From Nostocoides sp. (GTDB lineage Bacteria; Actinomycetota; Actinomycetes; Actinomycetales; Dermatophilaceae): a stretch of DNA of 64,000 bases. The position numbers and the translations under genes were made by a program. The stretch spans positions 682,001 to 746,000 of the forward strand of contig JADJVJ010000006.1 in NCBI GenBank assembly GCA_016716625.1, in the 5' to 3' direction. The notes beneath the pieces were generated by a model. The model had not been told where the DNA came from. It saw nothing but the letters and a program-made list of their open reading frames with translations, and ran no database searches. Below are positions 48,842-58,165 of the stretch, one piece after another. Position 1 is the stretch's first letter, and every line of letters starts with the position of its first letter.

Positions 48842-49861
48842 TCAGGCGTCGGGGTACCCCTGCGGATTGGCCGACTGCCAGCGCCAGGCATCGGCACACA
48901 TGTCGTCGACGGACTTGACCGCCCGCCAGCCCAGCTCGGCATGCGCCCGGGAAGGGTCGGCATACGACACCGCGATGTCGCCGGCCCGGCGCTCGACGAT
49001 GTCATAGGGCAGGTCGCGCCCGACGGCCCGCGAGAACGCCGCGACCATCTCCAGGACCGAGGTGCCCTGCCCGGTCCCCAGGTTCCACACCCCGACCGGC
49101 TCGGCCATCGCCTGCAGCCGATGCAGTGCGGCCACATGCCCGGCGGCGAGGTCCTCGACATGAATGTAGTCACGCAGGCAGGTCCCGTCCGGGGTGTCGT
49201 AGTCCCCCCCGAAGACCGCCAACCGCTCGCGGCGCCCCACCGCGACCTGCGCGATGAACGGGACGAGGTTGTTGGGGTTGCCCTGCGGGTCCTCCCCCAT
49301 AGTCCCCGACGGGTGCGCTCCGACCGGGTTGAAGTAGCGGAGCAGCCCGATCCGCCAGGAGTGGTCCGCGGCCGCGACATCGCGCAGGATCTGCTCCTGC
49401 ATGACCTTGGTCCACCCATAGGGGTTGGTCGCCGAGGTCGGCAGCTCCTCGCGCATCGGCAGCTCGGGGTCCGCGCCATAGACGGTGGCCGAGGAGGAGA
49501 ACACGAGCCGGCGGACGCCGTGCCGGTTCATCGCCCGCACCAGCGAGAGCGTGGAGTCGAGGTTGTTGTCGTAGTAGCTGAGCGGCTCAGCCACGGACTC
49601 CCCGACCGCCTTGAACCCGGCGAAATGGATGACCGCCTCGAAAGCACCCCCGGCGAGCAGCGCCTCGGTCTTGTCCCGGTCGCAGACGTCGAACGCGTGC
49701 ACGGTCAGCAGCGAGCCGGTCAGCGCCTCGATCCGCGGCACGACGCTGGCCTTGGCGTTCGCGAAGGAGTCGACGACCTCGACCTGGTGCCCAGCCGCGA
49801 GGAGCTGGACGACGGTGTGGGACCCGATGTAGCCGGCGCCGCCGGTGACGAGAACTCGCAT
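48842..49861 (-). CDS. galE: UDP-glucose 4-epimerase
   Basis: Interconverts UDP-glucose and UDP-galactose with bound NAD. The 339 residues show the Rossmann motif MRVLVTGGAGYIGSHTVVQL, the catalytic serine in VFSSSATVYG, YxxxK in NPYGWTKVM, and GLLRYFNPVGAHPSG and CLRDYIHVEDLAAGH, all GalE hallmarks. Start ATG 49861. Confidence 0.95.
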   Translation of the reverse strand: MRVLVTGGAGYIGSHTVVQLLAAGHQVEVVDSFANAKASVVPRIEALTGSLLTVHAFDVCDRDKTEALLAGGAFEAVIHFAGFKAVGESVAEPLSYYDNNLDSTLSLVRAMNRHGVRRLVFSSSATVYGADPELPMREELPTSATNPYGWTKVMQEQILRDVAAADHSWRIGLLRYFNPVGAHPSGTMGEDPQGNPNNLVPFIAQVAVGRRERLAVFGGDYDTPDGTCLRDYIHVEDLAAGHVAALHRLQAMAEPVGVWNLGTGQGTSVLEMVAAFSRAVGRDLPYDIVERRAGDIAVSYADPSRAHAELGWRAVKSVDDMCADAWRWQSANPQGYPDA

Positions 49862-49885
49862 GGCCCTACCGTATGCCGTGCGCGC

Positions 49886-51562
49886 TCACCCCGTCGGCGA
49901 CTTCGTCCTGGCCAGGAGCGCTTCGACGAAGACCCGCTGGATGTCCTGGGGGGTGTTCGCGATGTATGAGGTGCCTCCGGTGGCCTTGGAAATCGCCTGC
50001 AAGGCCCGCGCGTCGGCCTCACCCATGCCGATCGTGACGACCCGGACCGGACGTTTCGGGTCCCGAGCGGCCGCGAGCTTGGCGAGCAGTTGCTTGAGGG
50101 AGAGCCCGCCCTGCGGGTCGTCGTTCTCGCCGTCGGTGAGGATGACGACGGAGTTGACGTACTTGGGGCTGTAGGAGGCCTGCATTTTCGTGAACGCAGC
50201 CCAGGTCGTGTCGTAGAGACCGGTGTCGCCGCCGAGCTGCTTGCGGATGTTCCGCACGACGTCCATGAGGTGCTCACGCCAGGTCACCTTGCCGTAGGGC
50301 GTGGTGAGCGTCTTGACGTCGGCATACTCCTTGTAGTCGACGCCTCGGCCATTGAGGTGTGTCGAGAACGACCACCCGCCCACCTGGCTGCCCGCGGGCA
50401 ACACCTTGAGCGCGACAAGGAGGGCGCCCTCGGTGACCTGGGCCCGCGTGAGTCCCTTGGTGCCCTTGGCCGGGTACTTCATCGACCCCGAGACGTCGAT
50501 GATCGCCAGCATCCGCGAGTCGGTCCGCAACACGTCCCACTGCTCGATCGCCGCGGCTCGTTCGGTCGCGCTGACCATCGGCACTTGGGTGAGCGAGGGG
50601 GCGCTGATCCCACCGACGGTCGGACCCTTTGTCCCGGTGGTGTCCCGGAATCCGGCCCTCAGGTATGCCGTGCGCGCACCCTCGGACTGGAGCACCTCCA
50701 GGGCGTTGGCGACCGCTTCCCGACGGTCCGCGGACAGGTTCGGATTGGTGACGGCCGGGTAGTCCAGGACCACCGTCCCGGCCTGAGGGACCATGGCGGT
50801 GAGGACCCCTGGATGCTCGGCATCGAAGGTCGCCAACTGCTGCTCCGCGACGGGGAAGGGGTGGGCCGTGGTCGGGCTGGCCGCCGCCGCGTCCAGGAGC
50901 ACGCCGACGGAGTCCTTGGCGAATCGCGACAAGACGATGAGGCGCGCGGCGGTGTCCCGGGTGATCGCATCGCGCTGATCGATCCGCGAGGTGAAGAACG
51001 CCAGCCGGCTCGCGGTGTCGTTGTCGGGGTTGGCGACCTGCGGCTCACCCTTGGCGTTGATGAACTCGCTCCACGAGGCCGGGGCCGCCGCGAGCGCGCT
51101 CTTGCCCTTGCTCGGGCTGGCGACGAGCACCGGGGAGAGGGTCAGGCTGGGCCCGGTGGTCCAGGCCGGAGCCGACGGCTGGTTGACCGCGTCAAGCCAG
51201 GTGGAGGAGTCCGGCACCCACAGGTCAGGGGCCTGCCCGCTGCGGATCTTGCTGGCGGCCGCGCGCGCGCTGCTGCCGGTCACGACATACGCGTAGCAAC
51301 CCTTAGTCGCCGACGGTGCGCTCAACGCCTCCGAGACGACGCTCTGCAACTCGGGCGCGACGAGGAGACGCACCTCCGGTGACTTCGTGCACTTCACCGT
51401 CGAGGGCGCGCTGGAGCCGGTGACCAGACCCGGGGAAGTGCCCGTCTGGCTCTCGGCGAACACCTGCGTCGCCGTCACCACGGCCACGCCGAGCGCTCCG
51501 ACGAGGAAGATCTTCCCGGCAACCCGCCGGGAACCGTACGTCTGGGCGACATGTTTGCCCAT
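49886..51562 (-). CDS. Exported solute-binding/von Willebrand A domain protein
   Basis: A 558-residue exported protein. The N-terminal hydrophobic stretch IFLVGALGVAVVTATQVFA is a signal or anchor. Residues about 50-310 resemble an ABC-type extracellular binding domain (LLVAPELQSVVSEALSA, QAPDLWVPDSSTWLDAV), and about 340-558 are a VWA domain with MIDAS DVSGSMK and the later TDGENDDP. This SBP-VWA pairing is common in actinobacteria; ligand unknown. Start ATG 51562 (MGKHVAQTYG). Confidence 0.82.
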   Translation of the reverse strand: MGKHVAQTYGSRRVAGKIFLVGALGVAVVTATQVFAESQTGTSPGLVTGSSAPSTVKCTKSPEVRLLVAPELQSVVSEALSAPSATKGCYAYVVTGSSARAAASKIRSGQAPDLWVPDSSTWLDAVNQPSAPAWTTGPSLTLSPVLVASPSKGKSALAAAPASWSEFINAKGEPQVANPDNDTASRLAFFTSRIDQRDAITRDTAARLIVLSRFAKDSVGVLLDAAAASPTTAHPFPVAEQQLATFDAEHPGVLTAMVPQAGTVVLDYPAVTNPNLSADRREAVANALEVLQSEGARTAYLRAGFRDTTGTKGPTVGGISAPSLTQVPMVSATERAAAIEQWDVLRTDSRMLAIIDVSGSMKYPAKGTKGLTRAQVTEGALLVALKVLPAGSQVGGWSFSTHLNGRGVDYKEYADVKTLTTPYGKVTWREHLMDVVRNIRKQLGGDTGLYDTTWAAFTKMQASYSPKYVNSVVILTDGENDDPQGGLSLKQLLAKLAAARDPKRPVRVVTIGMGEADARALQAISKATGGTSYIANTPQDIQRVFVEALLARTKSPTG

Positions 51563-51689
51563 GATGAAACCCCTGCCCAACCTGCCGAGTAAGGCCGCTA
51601 GCGACCCGACCCCGCGTATCCCTAGTTCACGGAACAGACCCTGCATCTGCGCCGACGTGCGTCACGCCCGACGAGCACGCCACAAGCGG

Positions 51690-52076
51690 CTAGTCGGAAC
51701 TCGGGAGCAGCACACTCACTGCCCACGAGACCACCGTGATGATGACCGCCGCCATGACCGCGTCCCAAAAGAAACTCTGGATGTGGAAGTCCAGTCCGAG
51801 TGGACCCGAGAGCCACTCGGTGATCTGGAGCATGAAGGCGTTGACGATGAACGTGAACAACCCGAGCGTGAGCACCAAGAGCGGGAGCGACAGCAACTTG
51901 ACGATCGGCCGGATGAATGCGTTGACCACCCCGAAGACGAGGGCGACGAGGAGGACCGTGACGAGCTTCGTCGTCCACGTGGAGTCCCCTTGAGCCAGGT
52001 CAATCCCGCTCACAAGGAGCGCAGCCACCCAGAGGGCAGCCGCGTTGGCGATCACACGGATGAGGAAGTTGGTCAC
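51690..52076 (-). CDS. Phage holin 4-type small membrane protein
   Basis: A 128-residue protein with four predicted helices, of the widespread bacterial family named after phage holin 4 (MTNFLIRVIANAAALWVAAL, VVNAFIRPIVKLLSLPLLVL, FTFIVNAFMLQITEWL). It is a chromosomal housekeeping membrane protein, not evidence of a prophage. Divergent from hisC. Confidence 0.82.
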   Translation of the reverse strand: MTNFLIRVIANAAALWVAALLVSGIDLAQGDSTWTTKLVTVLLVALVFGVVNAFIRPIVKLLSLPLLVLTLGLFTFIVNAFMLQITEWLSGPLGLDFHIQSFFWDAVMAAVIITVVSWAVSVLLPSSD

Positions 52077-52169
52077 AGGGGCATTCTGGCATCACCCTGC
52101 GCGGCCACAACAGGCCGCGGCCCTTTCGGGCTGTGACGGCCGCCCCTCGGCGGTCCTACAGTGGCAACT

Positions 52170-53243
52170 ATGGTCCACCTTCGCCCGGTCCTGAACACCC
52201 TGCCCGCCTACACCCCCGGCCGTCCCGCACCAGAGGCTCCCGGGCGCACGGCATACAAGATCTCCTCGAACGAGAACCCCTACCCCCCGTTGCCGAGCGT
52301 GCTCGAGGTCCTGCGGCAGGGCGCGGCAACGGTGAACCGATACCCCGATCTGGCGGTCACGGCCCTCAGCGAAGCGATCGCCGCGACCCTTGACGTGCCG
52401 CCAGCCCGCATTGCCTGCGGCCCGGGCAGCGTCGGCGTGCTCGGCCAGCTCATTGCCGCGGTCTGCGACGCCGGGGACGAGGTGGTGTTCGCGTGGCGTT
52501 CCTTCGAGGCCTATCCCATCCTCACCGCGGTCGCGGGGGCCCGCGCGGTGCACGTGCCGCTCACCGCCGACCACCGCCACGACCTGCCCGCCATGGCCGC
52601 GGCAGTCACCCCGCGCACCCGACTCGTCCTGGTCTGCACCCCCAACAACCCCACCGGGACCACCGTCACGGCCGGTGAACTCGACGCCTTTCTCGATGCC
52701 GTGCCGGCGGACGTCCTCGTCGTCATCGACGAGGCGTATGTCGAGTTCGGTACCGCCGACGATGTCCCGGACGCGCTCGCCGTGCACCGGGCCCGGCCCA
52801 ATGTCGCTGTCCTGCGGACGTTCTCGAAGGCGTACGGTCTCGCGGGGCTGCGGGTCGGGTATGCCGTCGCCCACGAGCCGGTCGCCGAAGCGCTGCGCAA
52901 GACCGCGATCCCGTTCGGGGTCAATTCCCTGGCCCAGAGCGCGGCCATCGCCTCCCTGGAGGCGGCCGACGAGCTCGAGGTCCGGGTCAAGGAGCTCGTC
53001 GCCGAACGCGAGCGGGTCGCCGCCGCCCTGGCCGATCAGGGCTGGGAGCTGCCGCGCTCCGAGGCCAACTTCATCTGGTTCCCGGTCGGGGAGGAAACCC
53101 CTGCACTCACCGACGCCTGTCGGGATGCCGGGCTCATGGTCCGCCCGTATGGCGTGGACGGCGTCCGGGCGACCATCGCCGAGACGGCGGCCAACGACCG
53201 GCTGCTCGAGGTGACCGCGGCCTACCGCGAGCGCCACTGTTGA
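52170..53243 (+). CDS. Histidinol-phosphate/aromatic aminotransferase (HisC-like)
   Basis: PLP-dependent aminotransferase of fold type I, about 357 residues. It has KISSNENPYPPLPSVLEVL, CTPNNPTGT, VIDEAYVEFG with the pyridine aspartate and RTFSKAYGLAGLRVGY with the PLP-binding lysine. In this lineage such a stand-alone copy is often the aromatic aminotransferase (Pat) rather than the one in the his operon. A TACAGT -10 box at 52157-52162 ends 7 bases before ATG 52170, so the mRNA is probably leaderless; GTG 52161 would precede the transcription start. Confidence 0.85.
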   Translation: MVHLRPVLNTLPAYTPGRPAPEAPGRTAYKISSNENPYPPLPSVLEVLRQGAATVNRYPDLAVTALSEAIAATLDVPPARIACGPGSVGVLGQLIAAVCDAGDEVVFAWRSFEAYPILTAVAGARAVHVPLTADHRHDLPAMAAAVTPRTRLVLVCTPNNPTGTTVTAGELDAFLDAVPADVLVVIDEAYVEFGTADDVPDALAVHRARPNVAVLRTFSKAYGLAGLRVGYAVAHEPVAEALRKTAIPFGVNSLAQSAAIASLEAADELEVRVKELVAERERVAAALADQGWELPRSEANFIWFPVGEETPALTDACRDAGLMVRPYGVDGVRATIAETAANDRLLEVTAAYRERHC

Positions 53244-54202
53244 CGCCCAAGCATAGGCAGCGGCCGAAGACAGGACCGCCCACAGCAACTTGCGTCATCT
53301 GCCGTTCCGTTGGTCGCTCCACGCTCGAACACATCGTTCCGAAGTGGGCTCGCAAACTGAGTCCCGGAGCGGACCTCGGATGGCGTGGGCAGTTGCGAAT
53401 CTGTTCACAATGCAACCGGGGATTCAACATCCGTCTGGAACAGCCAGCACTTGCCATCGCTATGCGCTTGCTCGATGAAGATGAGCCCCTTCTTACCCAC
53501 GCAGACGCCAGCCTGTTGGGCGAGTGGGCGCTGAAGATCGAACTCATGAGCCACCTTGCACATGATCGAGGGACTCAGCCGCCCTCGTGGGATTCGCGCT
53601 ATGCACCGAAAGCCAGCAAGGGACTTCGACGTCTGCTTCAGGGACGGGGGATATCCACGACCGCGCTCGTGCGGATAGCCAGAGTCGGCAGCAACCCTAG
53701 TGAGCAAGAGGCTGCCGAACGTTTCACCCGGCTCCATCGCGACTTGGCGTCCTTCGAATCGAGGCCAAGCCTTGCATTCGTCCGCCATCTTTACATCGGG
53801 CAACTGTTCCTGCAGGTCTTCTTCCCTCACACCCCAGATTTCGACGAAGGGGATAGCGCCTCCTTCATAAGTGAGGTCCGCTCGTCGGACTTCTTGTTGG
53901 ACCTTTACCCAGCACACCTTCAATCGAAGCGTCTCCCCAGCCTAAGTCACCTCGAAACGATAATGGTCCAAGCGCTGTGCGGAGGCCGTGGAATTCGGAT
54001 GGGAAGACCCGGTGACCCCTCATACTTCCTGATCGAGGAGATACGTCGGGCATTCAACGTGATGATGGTTTCCACCCAGAACACCAACCTCGATACGCCG
54101 ACTATTGAGCAGTTGGTGAAGAAGGTGCAGACGGCGTATGACCTGGTCTTGGCGCACCACCCCTCGCCGGGCGAGGGCAACGTTGACCCCAAGACAACAT
54201 GA
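53240..54202 (+). CDS. HNH-endonuclease-like protein of lower GC
   Basis: A 320-residue protein with a zinc/HNH motif at its start: CVICRSVGRSTLEHIVPKW and then LRICSQCNRGFN, giving CxxC...EHIVPK...CxxCN. The rest is helical and unrecognised. No ATG or GTG precedes the first CxxC, so translation probably starts at TTG 53240, overlapping the hisC stop. Its base composition looks clearly lower in GC than its neighbours and it breaks the order between hisC and the dehydrogenase operon, suggesting transfer. It may act in defence or DNA repair, but this is not shown. Confidence 0.65.
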   Translation: MTPKHRQRPKTGPPTATCVICRSVGRSTLEHIVPKWARKLSPGADLGWRGQLRICSQCNRGFNIRLEQPALAIAMRLLDEDEPLLTHADASLLGEWALKIELMSHLAHDRGTQPPSWDSRYAPKASKGLRRLLQGRGISTTALVRIARVGSNPSEQEAAERFTRLHRDLASFESRPSLAFVRHLYIGQLFLQVFFPHTPDFDEGDSASFISEVRSSDFLLDLYPAHLQSKRLPSLSHLETIMVQALCGGRGIRMGRPGDPSYFLIEEIRRAFNVMMVSTQNTNLDTPTIEQLVKKVQTAYDLVLAHHPSPGEGNVDPKTT

Positions 54203-54333
54203 TCACGACATGCTCGGGTTGGTAGCGTGGGCTGCACCACATCCGAACGGCAACACCGAGCCATGGCGGATGTTTCGTCGCCACCTCGAGGCCCCCACCC
54301 CCGGGCCCCGATTCAGGACAAAGGAGTCCGCCG

Positions 54334-55530
54334 TTGAGTGACCACGACCAGGCGCCGCAGGGGCGCGCACTCGGCAACGTCTTCGGCGCCCACGAACGGC
54401 CGCTGAGCGGGGACCGTCCGGCGGCCGAGGGCGGGCCGGAGATGCTGCAGGTGATCACCCCCGAAGGTGAACGGATTCCCAACCCCGAACTCGATCCCCT
54501 GCTGGAGCACCTCACCGACGCGGACCTGCGCGGCTTCTACCGCGACCTGGTCCTCATCCGCCGCTTCGACGCCGAGGCCACCGCGCTGCAGCGCCAGGGC
54601 GAACTCGGGCTGTGGGCCTCGCTCCTCGGCCAGGAGGCCGCCCAGGTCGGCGCCGGCCGTGCCATGCGAGCCCAGGACTTCGCCTTCCCCACCTACCGCG
54701 AGCACGGCGTCGCCTGGTGCCGCGGGGTCGACCCGGTCAACCTGCTCGGCATGTTCCGCGGCGTCAATCACGGCGGCTGGGACCCGAACGAGAAGAACTT
54801 CCACCTCTACACGATCATCATCGGCGCGCAGACCCTGCACGCCACCGGCTACGCCATGGGGGTCCAGCGCGACGGTGCGGTCGGGACCGGTGACCCCGAC
54901 CGGGACACCGCGGTCATGGCCTTCCTCGGCGACGGCGCCACCTCCCAAGGGGATGTCTCCGAAGCCCTGGTCTTCTCCGGGGTGAACAACTCCCCCGTCG
55001 TCTTCTTCTGCCAGAACAACCAGTGGGCCATCTCCGAGCCCAACGAGAAGCAGACCCGGGCGCCGCTCTGGCACCGTGCCCGCGGCTTCGGTTTCCCCGG
55101 CATCCGGGTCGATGGCAACGACGTCCTCGCGGTGTATGCCGTCACCCGGCGCGCGCTCGACGCCGCCCGGGACGGTCAGGGACCCACGTTCATCGAGGCC
55201 TTCACCTACCGGATGGGCGCGCATACGACCTCCGACGACCCCACGAAATACCGCGTGTCGGCCGAGGTCGAGGTGTGGAAGCTGCGCGACCCCATCGAGC
55301 GGTTCAAACGCTGGCTTGAGCACGCAGGCCATGCCGATCGGGCCTTCTTCGACGCCGTCGCGGACGAGTCCGACGCCCTGGGGGCCGACGTCCGGGCTCG
55401 CTGCCTGGCGATGCCGGACCCGGACGGTTCGGAGATGTTCACGCACGTCTATGCCGAGGAGCACCCGGTGATGGTGGCCGAGCTCGCCGAGTTCACGGCA
55501 TACCAGCGCTCGTTCGAGGGGGTGCACTGA
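54334..55530 (+). CDS. 2-oxoacid dehydrogenase E1 alpha subunit
   Basis: Thiamine-diphosphate-dependent decarboxylase subunit of a branched-chain or pyruvate-type complex, 398 residues. The TPP motif is visible as FLGDGATSQGDVSEALVFSG through FCQNNQWAIS, and TYREHGVAWCRGVDP and TYRMGAHTTSDDPTKYR match the E1 alpha family. Start is TTG 54334 with AAGGAG 8 bases upstream. It opens the E1alpha-E1beta-E2 operon; one base separates it from E1 beta. Sequence alone does not settle pyruvate versus branched-chain substrates. Confidence 0.9.
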   Translation: MSDHDQAPQGRALGNVFGAHERPLSGDRPAAEGGPEMLQVITPEGERIPNPELDPLLEHLTDADLRGFYRDLVLIRRFDAEATALQRQGELGLWASLLGQEAAQVGAGRAMRAQDFAFPTYREHGVAWCRGVDPVNLLGMFRGVNHGGWDPNEKNFHLYTIIIGAQTLHATGYAMGVQRDGAVGTGDPDRDTAVMAFLGDGATSQGDVSEALVFSGVNNSPVVFFCQNNQWAISEPNEKQTRAPLWHRARGFGFPGIRVDGNDVLAVYAVTRRALDAARDGQGPTFIEAFTYRMGAHTTSDDPTKYRVSAEVEVWKLRDPIERFKRWLEHAGHADRAFFDAVADESDALGADVRARCLAMPDPDGSEMFTHVYAEEHPVMVAELAEFTAYQRSFEGVH

Positions 55531-55531
55531 G

Positions 55532-56506
55532 ATGGGCGAGACGACGACGATGGCCAAGGGCATCACCAGCGGCCTGCGCGCGGCCATGGAGCGCGACCCC
55601 AAGGTCATCCTCCTCGGGGAGGACATCGGCAAGCTCGGCGGCGTCTTCCGGGTCACCGAGGGGCTGCAGAAGGACTTCGGTGAGGACCGGGTCATCGACA
55701 CCCCGCTCGCCGAGGCCGGCATCCTCGGCACGGCCATCGGGCTCGCGCTGCGCGGGTACCGCCCGGTGGTCGAGATTCAGTTCGACGGCTTCGTCTATCC
55801 CGCCTTCGACCACATCGTCAGCCAGGTCGCCAAGCTGCGGGCCCGTTCCCTGGGCTACGTCGGGATGCCCGTGGTCATCCGGATCCCGTTCGGCGGCGGC
55901 ATCGGCGCCGTCGAACACCACTCGGAATCCAACGAGGCCTACTTCGCCCACACCGCCGGGCTCAAGGTCGTCGCGGTCTCCAACCCGCACGACGCCCACT
56001 GGATGATCCAGCAGGCCATCGAGTCCCCTGACCCGGTCATCTTCTACGAGCCGAAACGCCGGTACTGGGACAAGGGTGAGGTCGGGGCTGCCCCGGACGG
56101 GCCGCTGGGCAGCGCGCGGGTGGTCCGCGAGGGCTCCGACGTCACCGTGCTCTGCTACGGGCCGATGGTGCGCACCTGCCTTCAGGCGGCCCAGGCGGCC
56201 GAGGACGAGGACCACTCCCTGGAGATCCTCGACCTGCGTTCCCTGAGCCCGCTCGACACAAGCGTCATCTTTGCGTCGGTCCGCAAGACCGGACGGTGCG
56301 TCGTGGTCCACGAGGCCTCGACCTTCCTCGGTCTCGGGGCCGAGCTCGCCGCCCAGATCCAGCAGGAGTGCTTCTACGAACTCGAGGCGCCGGTGCTGCG
56401 GGTCGGGGGGTACAACGTCCCCTACCCGCCGAGCCGGATCGAGGAAGACTTCCTCCCCGATCTCGACCGTGTGCTCGACGCCGTTGACCGTCTGCTGACC
56501 CACTGA
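55532..56506 (+). CDS. 2-oxoacid dehydrogenase E1 beta subunit
   Basis: Partner of the preceding gene, 324 residues. VILLGEDIGKLGGVFRVTEG, RVIDTPLAEAGILGTAIGLA and IPFGGGIGAVEHHSESNEAY are E1 beta signatures. ATG 55532 lies one base after the E1 alpha stop. The E2 gene follows 16 bases later. Confidence 0.93.
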   Translation: MGETTTMAKGITSGLRAAMERDPKVILLGEDIGKLGGVFRVTEGLQKDFGEDRVIDTPLAEAGILGTAIGLALRGYRPVVEIQFDGFVYPAFDHIVSQVAKLRARSLGYVGMPVVIRIPFGGGIGAVEHHSESNEAYFAHTAGLKVVAVSNPHDAHWMIQQAIESPDPVIFYEPKRRYWDKGEVGAAPDGPLGSARVVREGSDVTVLCYGPMVRTCLQAAQAAEDEDHSLEILDLRSLSPLDTSVIFASVRKTGRCVVVHEASTFLGLGAELAAQIQQECFYELEAPVLRVGGYNVPYPPSRIEEDFLPDLDRVLDAVDRLLTH

Positions 56507-56522
56507 AAGGCCGTTCTCCGAC

Positions 56523-58016
56523 ATGGCAATCCAGGAGTTCAACCTCCCCGACCCCGGTGAAGGCCTCACCGAGGCCGAGATCGTCACCTGGCGGGTCGCC
56601 GTCGGTGACACCGTCCAAGTCAACGACATCGTCGTCGAGGTGGAGACTGCCAAGTCCCTCGTCGAGCTCCCGGTGCCGTATGCCGGCACCGTGACGGCGC
56701 TGCTCGTCGAGGAAGGGGCCACCGTCGAGGTCGGCGCGCCGATCATCGCCGTGGACGACGGCGCCGCAGTGGAGCCGATACCGGAGCCTCCGGCTGCCGC
56801 GGCCGACGCCCCCGGCACGTCGGCGGACGCCGAGGTCAGTGAAGGGCTCATCGGTGGCACGACGAGTACGGGTCGCACCGCGGTCCTCGTCGGCTACGGC
56901 ATCAAGCAGACCGAGGCCAAACGGCGACCCCGCCTCAAGCCCGTCCTCAAGGAGACCATCGCCGCCCCTCCCGGCGACCACGTCACCGTCCAATCCGCCG
57001 CGCGGGCCGGCGAACTCGTCGCCGCGCACGCGACCGCCGTCCCCCGGGACACCCGCCCCGAGCCCTATGTCGCGGCACCCTCCACCCACCTGCACGAGCG
57101 GGTTCGCGTCCTCGCCAAGCCCCCGGTCCGCAAGCTCGCCAAGGACCTCGGCGTCGACCTCGCCACGGTGCGCCCGACCGGTCCCGCAGGCACGATCACC
57201 CGCGACGACGTGCTCTCGGCCAGCCCGGACTCGAGCTCCGCCGGGGCACCGGGTGCGGGTACGGCATACGGTCCTGGATACGGTCCGGGGGCTGCCCACG
57301 GTGAGCGCGAACAGCGGGTGCCGATCAAGGGCGTCCGCAAGCACACCGCGGCGGCCATGGTCGCCTCGGCGTTCACCGCGCCGCACGTCACCGAGTGGGT
57401 CGAGGTCGACGTCACCGCAACCATGGAACTCGTCGCGCGGCTCAAGCGGGACCGCGAGTTCCGTGACGTCAAGGTCACCCCGCTGCTCATCCTCGCCAAG
57501 GCGATGTGCCTGGCCGTACGCCGCAACCCGGGGATCAACGCCACCTGGGATGAGGCCGCGCAGGAGATCGTCCTCAAGCGGTACGTCAACCTCGGCATCG
57601 CGGCGGCCACCCCGCGCGGGCTGGTCGTTCCCAACGTCAAGGACGCCGACCGGATGAGCCTGCGCGACCTCGCCCAGGCGATCAGCGCTCTCACCGAGAC
57701 CGCGCGCGAGGGGCGTACCCCGCCAGCGGACATGGCGGGCGGCACGCTGACGATCACCAATGTCGGGGTCTTCGGGGTCGACTCCGGCACCCCGATCCTC
57801 AACCCCGGCGAGTCCGCGATCCTCGCTTTCGGTGCGGTAAACCGTCGGCCCTGGGTCGTCGGGGAGGGCGCCGCCGAGCGGATCGAGCCGCGATGGGTCA
57901 CCACGCTGGCGTTGTCCTTCGACCACCGCCTCGTTGACGGGGAGCTCGGTTCCCGGTTCCTCGCGGACGTCGCAGCCATCCTCGCCGACCCCGCGCGCGG
58001 GCTCGTCTGGGGCTGA
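56523..58016 (+). CDS. Dihydrolipoamide acyltransferase E2
   Basis: Core of the complex, 497 residues. One lipoyl domain (1-80) with the lipoylated lysine in VEVETAKSLVELPVPYAG, long Pro/Ala/Gly linkers, the peripheral-subunit-binding domain near 195-230 (VRKLAKDLGVDLATVRPTGP) and the catalytic acyltransferase domain ending with ALSFDHRLVDGELGSRF (DHRxxDG). No E3 gene follows. A 56-base palindrome lies 37 bases after the stop and may act as terminator. Confidence 0.93.
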   Translation: MAIQEFNLPDPGEGLTEAEIVTWRVAVGDTVQVNDIVVEVETAKSLVELPVPYAGTVTALLVEEGATVEVGAPIIAVDDGAAVEPIPEPPAAAADAPGTSADAEVSEGLIGGTTSTGRTAVLVGYGIKQTEAKRRPRLKPVLKETIAAPPGDHVTVQSAARAGELVAAHATAVPRDTRPEPYVAAPSTHLHERVRVLAKPPVRKLAKDLGVDLATVRPTGPAGTITRDDVLSASPDSSSAGAPGAGTAYGPGYGPGAAHGEREQRVPIKGVRKHTAAAMVASAFTAPHVTEWVEVDVTATMELVARLKRDREFRDVKVTPLLILAKAMCLAVRRNPGINATWDEAAQEIVLKRYVNLGIAAATPRGLVVPNVKDADRMSLRDLAQAISALTETAREGRTPPADMAGGTLTITNVGVFGVDSGTPILNPGESAILAFGAVNRRPWVVGEGAAERIEPRWVTTLALSFDHRLVDGELGSRFLADVAAILADPARGLVWG

Positions 58017-58052
58017 GGGCCGAGCCTTCAGCGGCGGGCCCCTCCGCTTGGG

Positions 58053-58108
58053 GCCACAAAGGTGGGGTTGGGGTGCCGTGTACGGCACCCCAACCCCACC
58101 TTTGTGGC
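58053..58108. repeat. Long intergenic palindrome, copy 2
   Basis: Perfect 27-base arms starting GCCACAAAGGTGGGGTTGGG with only two bases between them, followed by GGGGCGGGAAAGTCGGG. Same family as 48019-48074. Here it stands alone between E2 and the acyl-CoA dehydrogenase gene and could form a strong hairpin. Confidence 0.9.
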
Positions 58109-58165
58109 ATGGGGCGGGAAAGTCGGGGCGGTTTCGGTGCGCCGAGCTGCCCGTAGGGTGGTCTC

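Noticed and set aside
51690..52076. Prophage remnant, from the holin-like gene
   Set aside because: This family is a common chromosomal membrane protein in actinobacteria. No integrase, lysin or structural phage gene is nearby.
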